A stretch of 64,000 nt of DNA from Bothriochloa decipiens (taxonomy: Eukaryota > Streptophyta > Magnoliopsida > Poales > Poaceae), in contig CM041643.1 in the NCBI GenBank assembly GCA_023333625.1, forward strand, positions 2,586,634-2,650,633, read 5' to 3'. Both the position numbers and the translations under genes were made by a program. Within the stretch, counting starts at the first letter, position 1; each line of letters begins with the position of its first letter. Shown piece by piece: positions 48,130-60,440 of the stretch. The notes below the pieces were generated by a model, which saw only the letters and a list, made by a program, of their open reading frames with translations, had not been told where the DNA came from and searched no databases.

Positions 48130-49035
48130 GGATCGACGGCTGTATGGTGTCCGCCTATGCGTGATGAGCCTCTTCCTTGCGCTCCTTCTTGGGCCTCTTG
48201 CAGTCCTCTGCTCAGTGGCCATAGATGCCACAGTTCCTGCATCACCCTTTCATCCTCGGAGTGCCCATGGTTGTCAATTTTACAATAGGCTCTTTCTTCG
48301 CGCCGTGATCACCGCGGTCGCCTTGAACACCAGCGCCTCCGTGCTTTGACTACCTAGCCTTCTTCTCGCCTCCACTCAATGAAGAGGACTCAGGTAGCAG
48401 GCGATGGCGGTTCCTGGCCATGCAGTCCTCCTCCGTCAAGAGGAGCTTGCCCGTCTTGTCGGTGACCTCCTCGATCCTGAGGCGATCCTCGGCCATCTTG
48501 AGGCGCCCAACCGGCTCCTCGATGGTCAGGGTTTTGAGATCGAGCATCGTCTCGATAGAGATCGCGACCTACGCATAGCTTTTGGGAAGCACACGTAGCA
48601 TCTTCTTCACCACACGGGTATCAGATATATTCTCACCAGATGTTTGAAAACGATGTTCTCGAACTCCTGCAGTAGACGCTGAGCATTGGCCTCTTTCACG
48701 TGCTCGGCACCGACGTGCATGTCCTTCACCGCCTACCACGCCTCCTTGACGGTCTTCTTGGCCCCCAGCATCTGCCACATCTCTTGGGGAACCGAACGCA
48801 AGAGGCCGCCCATGGCCTGCTGATCTTGCGTTCGCTTGATCCCTTCGCCACTAGGTTCAATCGCCTCCCACACCTCCAGGATCTCGAAATTACACTGCAT
48901 GAGCATTGCCCACTCAGCGTTGCCCATCTTCTGTGGCGGTGGCGACCTTTGTGGGACGACGAGCTTCTTCCGAGGTGGTTCTTGCGGTGGGCTTACAGAA
49001 CCACCATAGAATATACACCGCGGCTCTGATACCAC
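48130..49035 (-). pseudogene. Copia gag remnant
   Basis: It starts near 49035 (MVSEPRCIFYGGSVSPPQEP) and continues in several frames with WEAIEPSG and a CCHC-type knuckle near 48180-48245 (CRNCGIYGH then a stop, then EDCKRPKK). It is interrupted by frameshifts and stops. Confidence 0.75.
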
Positions 49036-49036
49036 T

Positions 49037-49484
49037 TGTTGGCGCCGGCTGCCGGAATGGCTTCACCGACGGCGATCTCTCAACGCTCGATGACAATGCT
49101 CGCGCACGACGTCGCCTGCACTCTCTCGCGCTCGCTTTGAATGTAACTGAACATGAAAGAAATGGCCCTGCCAAACGTTGCAGCTTTTTTGGTATTTCTT
49201 GATTCTATTTATTCACGGTGTTTACACGGTCTGTGACCAACGATCCGCCTGCCATGCGCGCCTCACGCTGCATCATGCCCGCCTTGTGCGCGGGAACATT
49301 TTATACACGCATGGCGGTGACCACTCATAGCCGCACCATGAACGCAGCATGGTTCTGGCCCTCTCTACCGCTCATCTGACATGCAGCTAGCTAATTTTAG
49401 GAATTGTAAACGTGCAACTAAATGCAACCGCCTAATTACAGGAATGATGAAGTAATGCAGACCGTGCACGGGATTTAGCTAACA
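49037..49484 (-). repeat. 5' LTR of the copia element
   Basis: TGTTAGCTAAATCCCGTGCA...GCGCCAACA on the minus strand, 448 bp. Confidence 0.93.
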
Positions 49485-49667
49485 ATCAGCATTGGGCTCC
49501 ATGTTCGCATTTAACGCATCGACAAGCCGCTTCACAAGTGTTACCTTAATCTGGCCATACTCAAAATCTTTGGCGAACTCCTCGGGGATGGCTTCATATA
49601 AATGTGAACTAAGACCAACGAATATTTCTAGTTCTTCACCATCTGCAAGGAGAATCCTTTCCAGCAC
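49485..49667 (-). pseudogene. Last exon of the BLE2-like gene, part before the copia insertion
   Basis: The acceptor ATATAG|GTGCTGG is followed by VLERILLADGEELEIFVGLS through KRLVDALNANMEPNA. It is cut by the copia 5' LTR, with target copy ATCAG at 49485-49489. Confidence 0.85.
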
Positions 49668-50102
49668 CTATATCATGAAAAGAGTATCATGAAACATAAT
49701 CTGGTATATTATAGTTACACTATACATGATTTGTCAAGTGTTAAATATATAATTGTACCGTGAAATATTATGGTATCTGATATCTAACTCGTTGCAAATT
49801 ATAGTTCATTTTACTTTGATAATTTTTTAAGAAAAATGTATTAGTAGCTACAAATTAAAATAATACAGTACTGCAAATATTTCCAGAAGTGTTTGATGAA
49901 CTAAAATGGTATAGTGGATGTTGATACATTTTTCTTAAACTTGATCAAAGGTTTAAAAATAGTTTATTGCAAAATTAAAGTAAAATATAATTTGAACATA
50001 GTGAGAAGCAGGTTGGATTAGTTTTTTTAGAAAATGGAAACATGTTTCAGGCTTTACATAGCACATTGCACATATATAGTAGCCTCGATTAGTAGCACTC
50101 AC

Positions 50103-52318
50103 CATGTAAGATAGTTGCTTCAAGTCTGTTTCTTTAAGGTCAGGTCGAGCATGGATGCACACACTCCACAACAAACTTGCTGCGACACAGCTGTACCTAT
50201 CAGCATAGATCAAGGTTGTGAGTTCCTTAATGACTGAATACCCTATTTTCCTTAGCATAGCCAGGCAATTGTCGACATTGCCTATTGCCAACATTGCTAA
50301 TGCTTGTCCTGCGACCTTCCTTAGGGCTTTTCTGGAGTGAGAAACACTTGCACCCGTACTACTGGAGGACTCATCTGGAGTGAGAAACACATGCATCAAT
50401 CTGGTAATTATCTTTTGAACACGCGCAGCCTCATGCTTGCATCGATAGCAAGGTTTCTAATAATTCCTGACGCCACCTTCCTTGTCTCATAGTTACTTGT
50501 GATGTCTCCCAGGACCTCCGAGAGATTTCTCAAGAGAAAGGGATGTTTTGATATCTTGTGCCGTAATGTTATGCCGATCTCCCCATCAATGTTTGTGAGC
50601 CTGTATAATAGCTTCAATGATGAGTGAACTAGGACCTTCTTTTCAGCATCAGTACAGTTGGTGTCAGTTCTACAAAAGCTTGTGAATCTTCTGATCTTCT
50701 GAATGAGATTGGCCGTGCTGCTGATCTCTGAACAGTTGCTTTGATCATAAGTAGCCAAGCTTCCAATAATCGACATACCAATTACAGGGAGAAGATCCTG
50801 CTCTGTCAGTGGTCCTTCCTGAGGAATTGACCAAAATTCAGAAACCTGTCGCCACTTTCTGGTTATCCAGGAGTTCCTTTTGATACTAGTACCAATTTGC
50901 TGGGTTAAACTCTCTTGTGTTTCGAGCAAGTTACAACCGGCTCCAACTACATCTCCACTTTCTGTTTGGTTACCGGTGGCATTTACAAATAGATCATTCT
51001 TTTGTTCTTCTTCCTCATATGTGTCGCCCAGAAGTGGGTTTACTCTTTTATGTTGGTTACCCCAATCCAAAAGTAGTGACACATTCTGAACTATCCCAGG
51101 CCTATTGATGACTAGGAGGCTTTTCGCAAGCTCATCAATCACCTTCGCCGCAAAAAACCTAATAGTAGTTTGATTATCTTGGCCTGTCCAGTGCAACATT
51201 CTCATTAGTCTGGTCATTTTCATGGTCAATTCTTTGAGTTTCACAAGGAGCCGTGTCCTGGTTGGTTCCCTCTGTAGAAGGGTGTGTGCAATCCGGATCC
51301 CATGGAGCTGCCTCTTGGTTGAGTCTGAGTTTATATAATTGATGGCAAAGTTGCAAAGGCTGATATTTGGAGCAAGCACATTCCTTTCCATGCATTTCTC
51401 CAAGTCATATGAGTAGTACAAATTAACAGAGTTCACTCCCCACTGACCTTTGAAACCCCCATGGCGGATGAGAAATCTTCGAGGGATAAATGAAAAGATC
51501 TCGACCAGGCATGCCACAAGATACAATGCTCCTTGGCCTAGTACCATCACATAGAAGATGTATAAAGATGGTGCGAGGTTTATCCTAGCAGGATTGGATG
51601 CAGCCGGTGATGATGCAGCCGTAACATCATCTTCCTTACAATTGTTTTTGTAGTTATCTGATATGCAACGACCAAATTGTATAGCTAGGAGCACCACACG
51701 AAGTGCCGCTGCAGGAATCTGAAAGTTGCCAAATGAAGTTAAAACTACGGTTGCTACTTCGACTGCGATCATTATAAGTGCCACGTACCAATACCAATCA
51801 TCACGGTAGAAAGAAAATGCTGCCATCACAATTGCACCTATCATGCACAAGTTTTGAATAACAGGACTCCAGAACTCTTGTTTCCTGCCTAGAATAATGT
51901 TCACTAGCTTGATGATACCTGCGAACCTCATCCTGCTAATTGTCACTAGGAGCACCGCTGCAAGCAGCACCGCGTACATTATACATCGGATCATGTAATT
52001 TCCAAGTTGAAGTTGTGGTACTACAGAGGAGACCAGCAGCAAGCTGATTGCGACCACGGGGCTCCATAACGATATCGCAAGCCGCAGCCATAGTGGGATG
52101 CATGCTAGCAGTCTTGGAGCTCCTGGAAACAAAAATTGGGCAATGGCAACTAGTATCCCCAGATTGGAAGGAACAATACTGGTGCGACGAAAGGGATGCG
52201 TGATACCACGCCATTAAAAAATACCATATGAACCAACCAACTCCATCCAAGACGTCAAAGAGCACCTCTAGTGCCAAAGAATAACTTATAATCCATTCTG
52301 TTGTTGCGACTGAACATC
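50103..52318 (-). pseudogene. Exon 2 of the BLE2-like gene, several frameshifts
   Basis: The acceptor TTTCAG|GATG joins in phase to exon 1 (RMFSRNNRMDYKLFFGTR). The long open segment 50408-52132 encodes 574 codons from FPGAPRLLACIPLWLRLAIS to IIRNLAIDASMRLRV, with at least five hydrophobic segments in the first 230 residues and a soluble helical remainder. After a frameshift the frame resumes at LMHVFLTPDESSSS...ALRKVAGQALAMLAIGNVDN and ends at donor CATG|GTGAGT (50103). Confidence 0.85.
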
Positions 52319-55300
52319 CTGAAAGTTATGCATGATGTTATAAACAAAACAAACATAACATGACCCAGAAATTAAAAACACATGCATGTGTCTAGATGTA
52401 TCCAACAGCTATTAGACAATGCAGATAACCTTACTGAACAAGGTGGTACTACTGCTTTCCTGCTCACTTTTTTCAATACTCATTACCAAACTCCAAGATA
52501 CTCAACTAGTAATAAGGGCAACTTTTATGTAAGGGATGCGCTTTATGTAAAAATACAGCAAAGGAAACAACAATGTTAGATCCACATGAAAAGGCAGTCC
52601 AGACTAGTTCTGTGGGTCAAGATCATCAATGGCAAATGAGGTGGTTGTTTCATCCTTTAATGTGAATTTTGGTGTGGAAGAGACAGGAGAACCGTTGATT
52701 CCCAGATCGAACGAACAAAAATTTTTTGGCCGACATGGCAAGGCCTCTAGCTATACTATCTTTAAATTAGGCATAGCTTAGATCAAGGGAGGCATAGACC
52801 TCAACTTGCTGAGCTCTAAGCAAAAAAGGGGGATGTTGGCGCATCTTGTGCCAACCCGTCTGCTGTAATCTTGTAATTGTGACTATTTTCTACCTCTTAT
52901 TAATGAAAGCTGACAATGGATGTTTTGAAAAAAAACACATAAAAACGTAGTTTTGGTTTATGTTTTTTCCTACGTATTACTTGCCCCGTCTCAAACTGTA
53001 AGTCATTCCAAAAATCTTAGAGAGTCAAAGCATCTCAAGTTTAACCAAATTTTTATGTAAGATAATAACATTTAGGATGCTAACTAAGTATCATTGGATT
53101 CTTTGTTGATTATGTTTCGATAGTACACATATTTGATATCACAAATCTTAGTATTTTTCTTTATAATTTTGGTCAAACTTGAAATGCTTTGACTTTTGAA
53201 GATTCTTGGAATGACCTATAATTTGAGATGGAGGGAGTACGTAGTATTGATTTCCTATATATGATGCAGACATGCTTTTTTTGTTTAAATTTAACTCTTG
53301 TCTAGTAGCTAGGCTTCTTCGTACTAGCTAGAACATTGTTTCATTCGAGCGGTGGAAGGGCATTAGACCCAATCCTTATACAAATAGTTCAAAGATATAC
53401 AATAGGAAGGAGAGAAGAATTACAATAACACTTAACTGAACAACCACAACACAACAAATACAGAGAGGATAATCCTAGACTTAAGCTAAAAGGCGCCAAC
53501 TGATCATCCATTTGTGCTCCCGCCGAACAACATGCTCGCCATTTTCACCGAAAGCCTTTGATCCCTACACCACTCCTTGTAGCTATGCCGCTCCGCTGCT
53601 GCCCTCCACCTGAGAAGCGAAACCGTAGAATGGGAATGAATAGTGGGATGGGAACTAAGAGCAGTGAGATGAGCACGCAAGCTCAGGATCACCAAACACG
53701 ACGACCTCCATTGAGAATGATAGTGATGCCTATAGCACATCTGGGCCCATGTATCACCATTCAACGCCATTCGCGAGGATGAATCCACAAAGGGGAATGG
53801 TGACAGCGGTGGAATGTCCCCGACATTTGATTTTATGGCACCATCAAGGAGGGCGCCGACACAGAGCAGAGGCGCCAGAGGAAGACGCTCGTCGAAGCGA
53901 TGACAACAGCTAGCAGGCAGGTCAGTCTTACCCAAGAAAAGAATAAGGAGCAAGAACGGGAATGGAGAGGATATAGAGAGCTCAGAGTGGCATAGGGGAC
54001 AAAGATGGCCATAGGTAACGATGCCTTCATCAAGGAAGTGACATCCACAAACACCACTATCGTAGGCCGGGGGCAGGTGGGGGCTCTCACCCCAAGACGC
54101 ACACAACTCTGTTGAGCTTAGAATCTTCAGTGACGCCTCCAGGGAGGGCATCACGCTAGGTGCATCATCATCGCTGAACTGGAACAAAGCCTGTTTGAGG
54201 CTTTCACTCAGATTCTACCAGCTCCAACGAGGCACACGCCGACTATGACCACGACATGTGCGGCTAGAACAGAAACCTTAGACAGCGCCTCCAAGGAGGT
54301 AGGTGACACAGATTGCACTACCCAGCCGACTAGCAAGAGGCTAGGCAGGGTTTTCACTCAAGTTCCATTCAATACGTAGCACCGCTGCCACACGCACCAT
54401 TGCTGGGTCCCTACAAAGAACACGAAGAAGAAGCATGTATGTTGCCCCATCGTCGGCACGCCCACGGTCGAACTTTGTGTTCCACTCCACTCTGTAGTAG
54501 GGACTTACTCAGATCTGGTCAGAGTCAGAGCCGACGTTGTAGTACAGTGGACCAGCGGCAGCCGCCGCCAGTGCTGCGACCGCAGGCCCAGGGGTGGCAC
54601 TAGCTTGAGCCCTGTGCAGGACCGGAGGCAGGGACACAGGTCTAGAGCCGCCGTGACGCCAGAGATGCTGAAATCGCGTGGGCCCCAGCAGCTCCCCGCC
54701 ACACTGCCTAGGGCACTCCGGCACTGAAGCTGCCCGTGCCATTGCTCAACGGCCAGCCAGGCCGCCGCCGGCCTACCGTGCATGGAGTACGGAAGCCCAG
54801 CCAGGGGTGGAGCTGGGCATGCTGGGGCTGGACGGGTGGTGCACCGAGGCTGGTCTGCTTCCCACCCGCGTGCCGCCAACGCCATGAGCCCGCTGGGAGT
54901 TGGGCTGGGGCCCTGTGATGCCAGATCCAGGCTGGGATTGCCGGATCCATCCCTGGGGGCACGGATCCAGTCTCCCGCGCTGTTATCTTGTCGTCGGAGT
55001 TTGAGCTCGTGATGGGGAAGAGGAAAGGACGGTGGGGGAGGATGGGAGAGGGGCTGTTGCGGGGTGGCCTTGTTGGGCGCCACAGCTGGCCGCTGCCGCC
55101 GCCACTAGCCAGAGGAGCGGCGGCGGCCGTGGCCGGAGGCCGGCGCAGCAGGGGGCTGGAATCGCCCCCGAGTCGCCTCACGGTGACGACGCGGGGGTGT
55201 GGGGTGGGTGTGAGGGGAGCTAGAACATTGTTGCAGACAGAGCTTGGAGTAGACATATATATAAAAGGATTTGTGGCACTTCATCTTGCCTAGCTAATTT

Positions 55301-55344
55301 TAACCCATCTATGTACAAAGATTAATTACATGTGTATTTATTAC
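52319..55344 (-). other. Intron 1 of the BLE2-like gene, with repeats
   Basis: GT..AG bounded, about 3.0 kb. It contains a Stowaway MITE (52980-53237) and, from about 53340 to 55240, GC-richer repeat-like sequence with competing ORFs. The longest of these (minus 53504-54187, 227 codons) has no family I recognise and resembles non-coding 5' sequence of grass retroelements. A SINE/LINE origin is a guess. Confidence 0.5.
52980..53237. mobile_element. Stowaway MITE (258 bp)
   Basis: Inverted ends 'ccgtctcaaactgtaagtca' and (reverse complement) 'catctcaaattataggtcat', flanked by TA at 52978-52979 and 53238-53239. The right end is the classic CTCCCTCC terminus. Confidence 0.88.
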
Positions 55345-55613
55345 CTCAGAGCTTCGAGGAAAAATATGGTTGTGGCCAACCAAAAATCTTGCGTATCACT
55401 ACGAAGCGCCGTCGGGTAGCCACCCAGCAGGACGACCGTTGCCCAGGTGAAGGCAAGCGTGCCGAGGGCGTTGCCCAGCCTTTCAATCAGCGCCACGTAA
55501 CGAACGAAGCAATTCAGCCGCCTTTCCGCCGTGGCTACTACCTCGCCACCACCATCAGCGGCAGCGGGTATTATGTGGACGACGCTGTGCTCTACGCCAC
55601 TACTCTGCGCCAT
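55345..55613 (-). pseudogene. Exon 1 of the BLE2-like gene
   Basis: MAQSSGVEHSVV start, then RFVRYVAL-like sequence with two hydrophobic stretches (NALGTLAFTWATVVLLGG and DFWLATTIFFLEAL). It ends in a donor GAG|GTAATA, phase 2. This exon itself is open. A 28-bp duplication (55578-55605 and 55631-55658) straddles the start codon region. Confidence 0.8.
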
Positions 55614-56448
55614 GGCAGCTAGCGTTCGAGGACGACGCTGTGCTCTACGCCACTACTCAACACTTTGATGTCTTGATCGATCAGTACACACAAGCTGATC
55701 GACAAAGCAGTGTTGCGCTGGATGTGCAGCGAGGACTTCCTTCAACAAGCTCACACATATAACGGCCAAACCGAGGACGGATGCAAATGCAATCCATCCA
55801 TGCTGCTGCCGTGGTCTCAGGGTGACCGCGGAATAGTATTATGCCACGCTAATACTTTTTTTTGTTAACCGCGTTTGATGAAAGACATAGTGTACGTGAG
55901 CAGAAAATCGTAGATTAATTGTAACCACAGTTGCGTAGCGCAGCGGAATAAGATTTGCATCAGCCTGGTCTAATGCTGTGTGCATAGACCACACATCTGA
56001 AGAGGAAGTAGACGATCCTCACTAAAGTCAACTCATTTCATACCGTCAACTTGCATTGAAGATTGAAGAAAGGAATCTGCCCTCGGGACGTACTCCAGTC
56101 CGTCAAAAACTTGAAGACGGAAATCTCCACGTTTACTCAAAGCAGGCACTGCTCAAGAAGAATAAGGACTCCAGCTACTACTGGTTTTTAGTAAGAGGGC
56201 GGCCATCAAGTGACATGATGCCAGCTTGCGTGATACTTAGTTATCTACATATCTTATATAGATAAACCCCACTAGCATATTTCTTTAAACATACAAACTA
56301 TCCACCTCAGCAACCCACTCACACTTTAATTAACATTACAAGTAATTATGATATCCAATACATCATCACTAACATACTGTTAGCTATACAAATTAGCGTG
56401 TCACGCTATTTACTAATATTATTTTGTAATTCTAAGAATTTGTCACAC
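55614..56448. other. 5' flank of the BLE2-like gene
   Basis: Presumed leader and promoter of the minus-strand gene, but no clear TATA box was fixed. Nothing else is recognised. Confidence 0.4.
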
Positions 56449-58558
56449 CCTAATTTTAAGGACAAAATAGGATATATAAAAACATTATGTGCACCCCCGG
56501 AAGTCGCACACATAAGTTGACAAATAGATAAACAGTACCATCTCAATGTATATTACATAGCGAATAGATATTCATTACATTGTCTCATATATAAAAGTCT
56601 GATAAATATAAAAAAAATCTAACACTCTTGCGGAAGCTTCAACCACAGGGACGAAGTTGACTGGTGAACATCAAGCCTAATACTCATTATGGTAGTCCTC
56701 ATTCCAGCCTTGATCTGTTACCCATCCAAGATTTTTTAAAATTTAAAGTAAAGCAAGCGTAAATACACAACCATACTCAGCAAGTATAACCAAGGGTTCA
56801 TGAGGCACAAAAAGCTAACATGGTTAACTGCATTTAGCTTCTAGTTATATAACAAATTTGGCAATTAGCATAAACAAGGTAGAGTCATCCTCGTAACCAC
56901 ATGATCACAAGATATAGCTGAATAAATGAATTACACATAAACCATTAAATGAATATAATATATTTCCTCAGTTTTCTAGGCCACCCGTAACTGTGGGCTT
57001 GGACGATATATCGGTTTAAACTCTGCGCAGAGGTGTACACTTTCACTAAGAGTCATGATTTCCAAATGCATGGGTTTGCAAGGCCTAAAACAGTGAAAAC
57101 TATATAAAGCCACCCATAGGTTCCTCTAACCCATTAGGGACGCGTAAACATCAGATGTAGGAACCCCCTTCAAGTATGACACATTCCTTTCCAGCTATAC
57201 ACATAAGGACAGAGGTTGTCCTATACCCAACTCTCATACCACTAACAAGCTAGAGAAGGTCCCATGAGAAACTAAAGCCAGAGCTATATAGCCCCCGTAG
57301 TTGTACGAAAAGTCCCAGCTTTTACCAAAGGATTACATTCATCTTATATGGTCACACATATTCATTACTTCAGCATAATGATCATGGTTAAAGAATTGTG
57401 CTAGCAACATTCTACCTAAATGCATATAACCCAAGGTTAACAAGGTATAATATTCAATTGCTAGGAATTCCCTAAATAGGCATCAAAGGACACATGCAAA
57501 TAAATTATGATGTGTATCATGAATAGGACAACAAGGAAGGTCCTTGGCTATACTTGCCTTGGTTCTCAAAATATCCCTGATGATCCTGTTGGTATTCAAA
57601 ATGTCCTTGATCTCCAACGAAACCTTCACCGTCTGAACTCGATTAACATTAACAAGCAACACCATGCAATCATTCGATCATCCATACACAAAGAAAACAA
57701 GGAACTATCATTAGAACAGTACACCAAGAGATATAAAATATATTTTAAAGCCTATAAAAAAATATTCTACACATCGCTACGATCACATGGACGTAAAAAA
57801 TCACCGAAACCGGATTTAAAACGAGGAGAATATACTAGTTTTAAGCTCCCAATGGCAAAACTATAAATACAGCAAACTATATATGAATTAAAATAATTAA
57901 AATTCAGATTTTGAATCAGCCGAGGACCACGGCTGGGAATACCAAAAACCCGGGGGTCACTTTAGCAAAATTACCCACGAAGGGGTACGGGACGTTTGTT
58001 GATGGTAGTTAACTCATGTTTTTAACCGTCAACTAAACATGAAAATGGATCTATATGTAAACACCCGGTAGATATCTGTTTATCACTAACAGAATTTCCA
58101 TGAGTTTTCGTGATTGTCTATTTCTGCAGGGGGTTATCGGAAAAGAACCAAAAGAGGTCCACATGTCAGGTTTACACAGAGAGAATACCATGTCCAGCAA
58201 CTCAAGAACATTCTAGAGGACTCGAGGAGGCACGCCTGCAAAGCTGGGCCCACCTGGCAGCCAGCAGTGGGCGGCCGCCCAAGCCACGTGGGCGGCCGCC
58301 CGACCACCTCGACCAATCAGTTTCAACCTTGCGGATCCTGCCTCCACCAACTTTGAGGATGAATATTGGCCATCTATTTAGGTTAGTTTGATCCGAGGGC
58401 TGTGGTGCATTCTAGAGGGCTATATAAACAGGGCCCCTAGCCCCGGGAAGAGACAGTTTAAAAACCCTAATTCTTATTTTCCAGAGAGAACTAGCTAGGG
58501 AGGGATCCCTTGAATGGATCCTTCTCTCTGGGGTTAGCAACAAGAGAGATTGACAGAG
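56449..58558 (+). mobile_element. LTR-like sequence, possible solo or truncated LTR
   Basis: It begins TGTCACACCCTAATTTTAAG, a typical gypsy LTR start. It is non-coding and AT-rich for 1.9 kb, then has a GC-rich block with two GGGCGGCCGCCC palindromes (about 58269-58305) and a TATA box (TATATAAA, about 58421-58428) followed by a leader-like sequence. The right end and target duplication could not be fixed. Confidence 0.45.
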
Positions 58559-59125
58559 TCACTAGTAGAGATATGACCTACCACGATGAAACATTTTTGT
58601 CACTGTAGGTGCGATATTCATCACAATTTTAGTTCTATGACGAATCTGTGACCAAAACGCCACCGTCGCAGAACTCGCGTCACACTTATGTAGTTATGAT
58701 GATTCTAAAATAAGCGTCGCCGAAGAGTGTTTCTTATGACCAAATGGTGACCGTCATAGTGGAGCTTGTGTATGCCTACAAGATGGCTACGTATGTGTAC
58801 ATGATGGCCTAGACGGCCGTTAGGCGCCTTGGTGGCCGTTAAGCTGACATGGCGTGCTCTACTTTATCCATGCTTCAGGTTCTCATAGGACCACATGTTA
58901 GGTCCCTATTCACCCACGTGTCACTTTCGTATTGGCACAGGTTTTGTGTTGCTATTTGCCCACTTTTCTGCGCCTCACTGGACCATCTGTCAATTTTTTA
59001 TTTGTCCACGTGGTCGTTTGACATTCGACCAGTTGTCGCTTTTTGCATCGGTCCACGTTTAGTTTACTGATTGGGACACGTGGCGAGACGATTTCCCTCC
59101 ACACGTCAGGTATTCAGGAGCCCAC
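58559..59125. mobile_element. Possible CACTA transposon end
   Basis: It starts CACTAGTAGAGATATGACC and continues with repeated 'atgacg/cgtcat'-type subterminal words ('ctatgacgaatctgtgacca', 'gtgaccgtcatagtgg'), as seen near CACTA termini in grasses. No transposase or second end is in view before the Athila-like LTR starts. Confidence 0.4.
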
Positions 59126-60387
59126 TGTTGGCGGCTCTTAGCTTCTAATTACAAACATCATTTTAATACTAAAATAAATAGAAGGAAGGGCTTTCATCTA
59201 ATCTTACCATGAGTTTTGTTGTATATGTGACATGCAGGTCTGATACATGGAATGCACAAACTTCAAAAGAAAGTGCACTTCAAGAAAGCATATTCAGAAA
59301 AGGTGCAAACCAAGAAAAATAAGAAAGCCCACCTCAGTACAGAACTAGACCCATACGTAACCACGAGGAAGGTCTAGGCCTAGGGAGCAACCGACCACCC
59401 GAAGGCGGTGGCCAGCGGGCCTAGCCAGGGGACCGGTCGGCCCCGGGACCGGCCGTCCCCCTGGTGGGGCCTCCTGGGCCCAGCCTTCTCAGGCGGTGTG
59501 TGGTCGGTTCCCCCAAGGTGGTTTCACCTCCTTCCAACTGAGGAGACGCCGGAACCGTCCTACTTGAGCGTGGTGCTCGGGTATGCGAAGATCAGCGGAT
59601 ATGTGGGTACCCCACGGGCAGAGGGGTAGGTGGGCAGGTGGTGACAGCCCTGTCCATCCCTAGCACTCCCCCATGTTTGGGTATTCAGTAGGAGTTCGTA
59701 AAGTCTCTATCGGCTGGTAGACCAGCTGTGGGGATCTCCCTATCATCCCAGACTTAGTCCTAACTCAAGTTATATTAGTTAGATGTTATTTTGCTATTCT
59801 TTGCATAGTTGTATTAGACCAATGCCTGCTCATGTAGTTATTCTTTTATTCTTTATTTACCTTTTATCCTTGAGGTTGCTCCGATGTGTGTGTCCACTAT
59901 CTTGAGAACCTGTTTTTACCCTATTTATGCTATGTCTACCTATGCATTCAATAAGTAATCATATTTGTACCAAAGCTAGATGCTTTCATCAGGCCCTCCT
60001 ACGGGAAATTATAAATACGACATCCTTGAATACTCACGGGTTGAAATGCTACAATGATAGTTCTGTGCGCTTGCAGATTTATTCTTATTTCATACTGAGC
60101 TATCGATTGGCGTACCTAAATACCGTTACTTAAGGATTGTAATTCTTATTGCATCCCACGGCGCCGTGCCATAGTTTTGCATATCGTAAGTAATGACGGT
60201 TAGGATGGCCAATCTAGCACTTCTAACTGTTATTACCAGACTGCATTACCTAGGCCAGCGCCATTAAGGGCCAAGCGTTACCTTTCTGAAGTAATGGCGG
60301 TTAGGAATGTCAACACATGTTTCTAGTATTATTATTAAGGATGGATTTATAGTCTATCTTTAGTAGTAATGCTAAGAAACACCAACA
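59126..60387 (+). repeat. 5' LTR of a second Athila-like element
   Basis: It starts TGTTGGCGGCTCTTAGCTTC and ends CACCAACA, 1262 bp. It is clearly homologous to the LTRs at 27000 and 36170 but shorter, with a large internal loss around the TATA box region (near 59567). The GACCGGCCG-type GC block (59429-59462) is retained. Confidence 0.9.
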
Positions 60388-60440
60388 AACATTTCTGGCA
60401 CCGTTGCCGGGGAGGGCAAAAGAAAATGCAAACATCTAGC
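60388..60440 (+). mobile_element. Start of the second Athila-like element's internal region (PBS), interrupted
   Basis: The primer-binding site TGGCACCGTTGCCGGGGA (60396-60413) is followed by 'aaaatgcaaacatctagc', matching the first element. Similarity stops exactly at 60441, where another element's LTR begins. Confidence 0.9.

Larger units (their letters stand above)
44310..49484 (-). mobile_element. Full-length Ty1/copia retrotransposon inserted in the BLE2-like gene
   Basis: Minus-strand LTRs of 448-449 bp lie at 49037-49484 (5') and 44310-44758 (3'). The target duplication is ATCAG on both sides. The primer-binding site TGGTATCAGAGC (complement about 49023-49034, tRNA-Met) and a polypurine tract (ATTAGGGGGTGAT, complement 44759-44771) are in place. 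Order gag, protease, integrase, RT, RNase H is that of copia. All coding parts are interrupted by stops or shifts. By eye the LTRs differ at roughly 35-40 positions, so the insertion is not recent. Confidence 0.95.
44068..55613 (-). pseudogene. BLE2-like multi-pass membrane / ARM-type protein gene, broken by frameshifts and a copia insertion
   Basis: This is a large grass-type protein with an N-terminal block of several hydrophobic segments and a long helical-repeat C-terminus. It resembles the monocot family annotated BLE2-like; biochemical role is unknown. Exons are 55345-55613, 50103-52318, and a last exon now in two pieces, 49485-49667 and 44068-44309. Junction phases fit (AG|G between exons 1 and 2; phase 0 before VLERILLADG). 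A Ty1/copia element with target duplication ATCAG splits the last exon between NMEPNA and DCPGIW. Exon 2 has frameshifts near 52285, 52215, 52155 and 50415. Assembly indels could explain some frameshifts, but not the insertion. The original protein would have been about 960 aa. Confidence 0.85.

Noticed and set aside
53504..54187. 227-codon minus-strand ORF
   Set aside because: It lies in a repeat-like intron segment, has no recognisable domain, and competes with other open frames.
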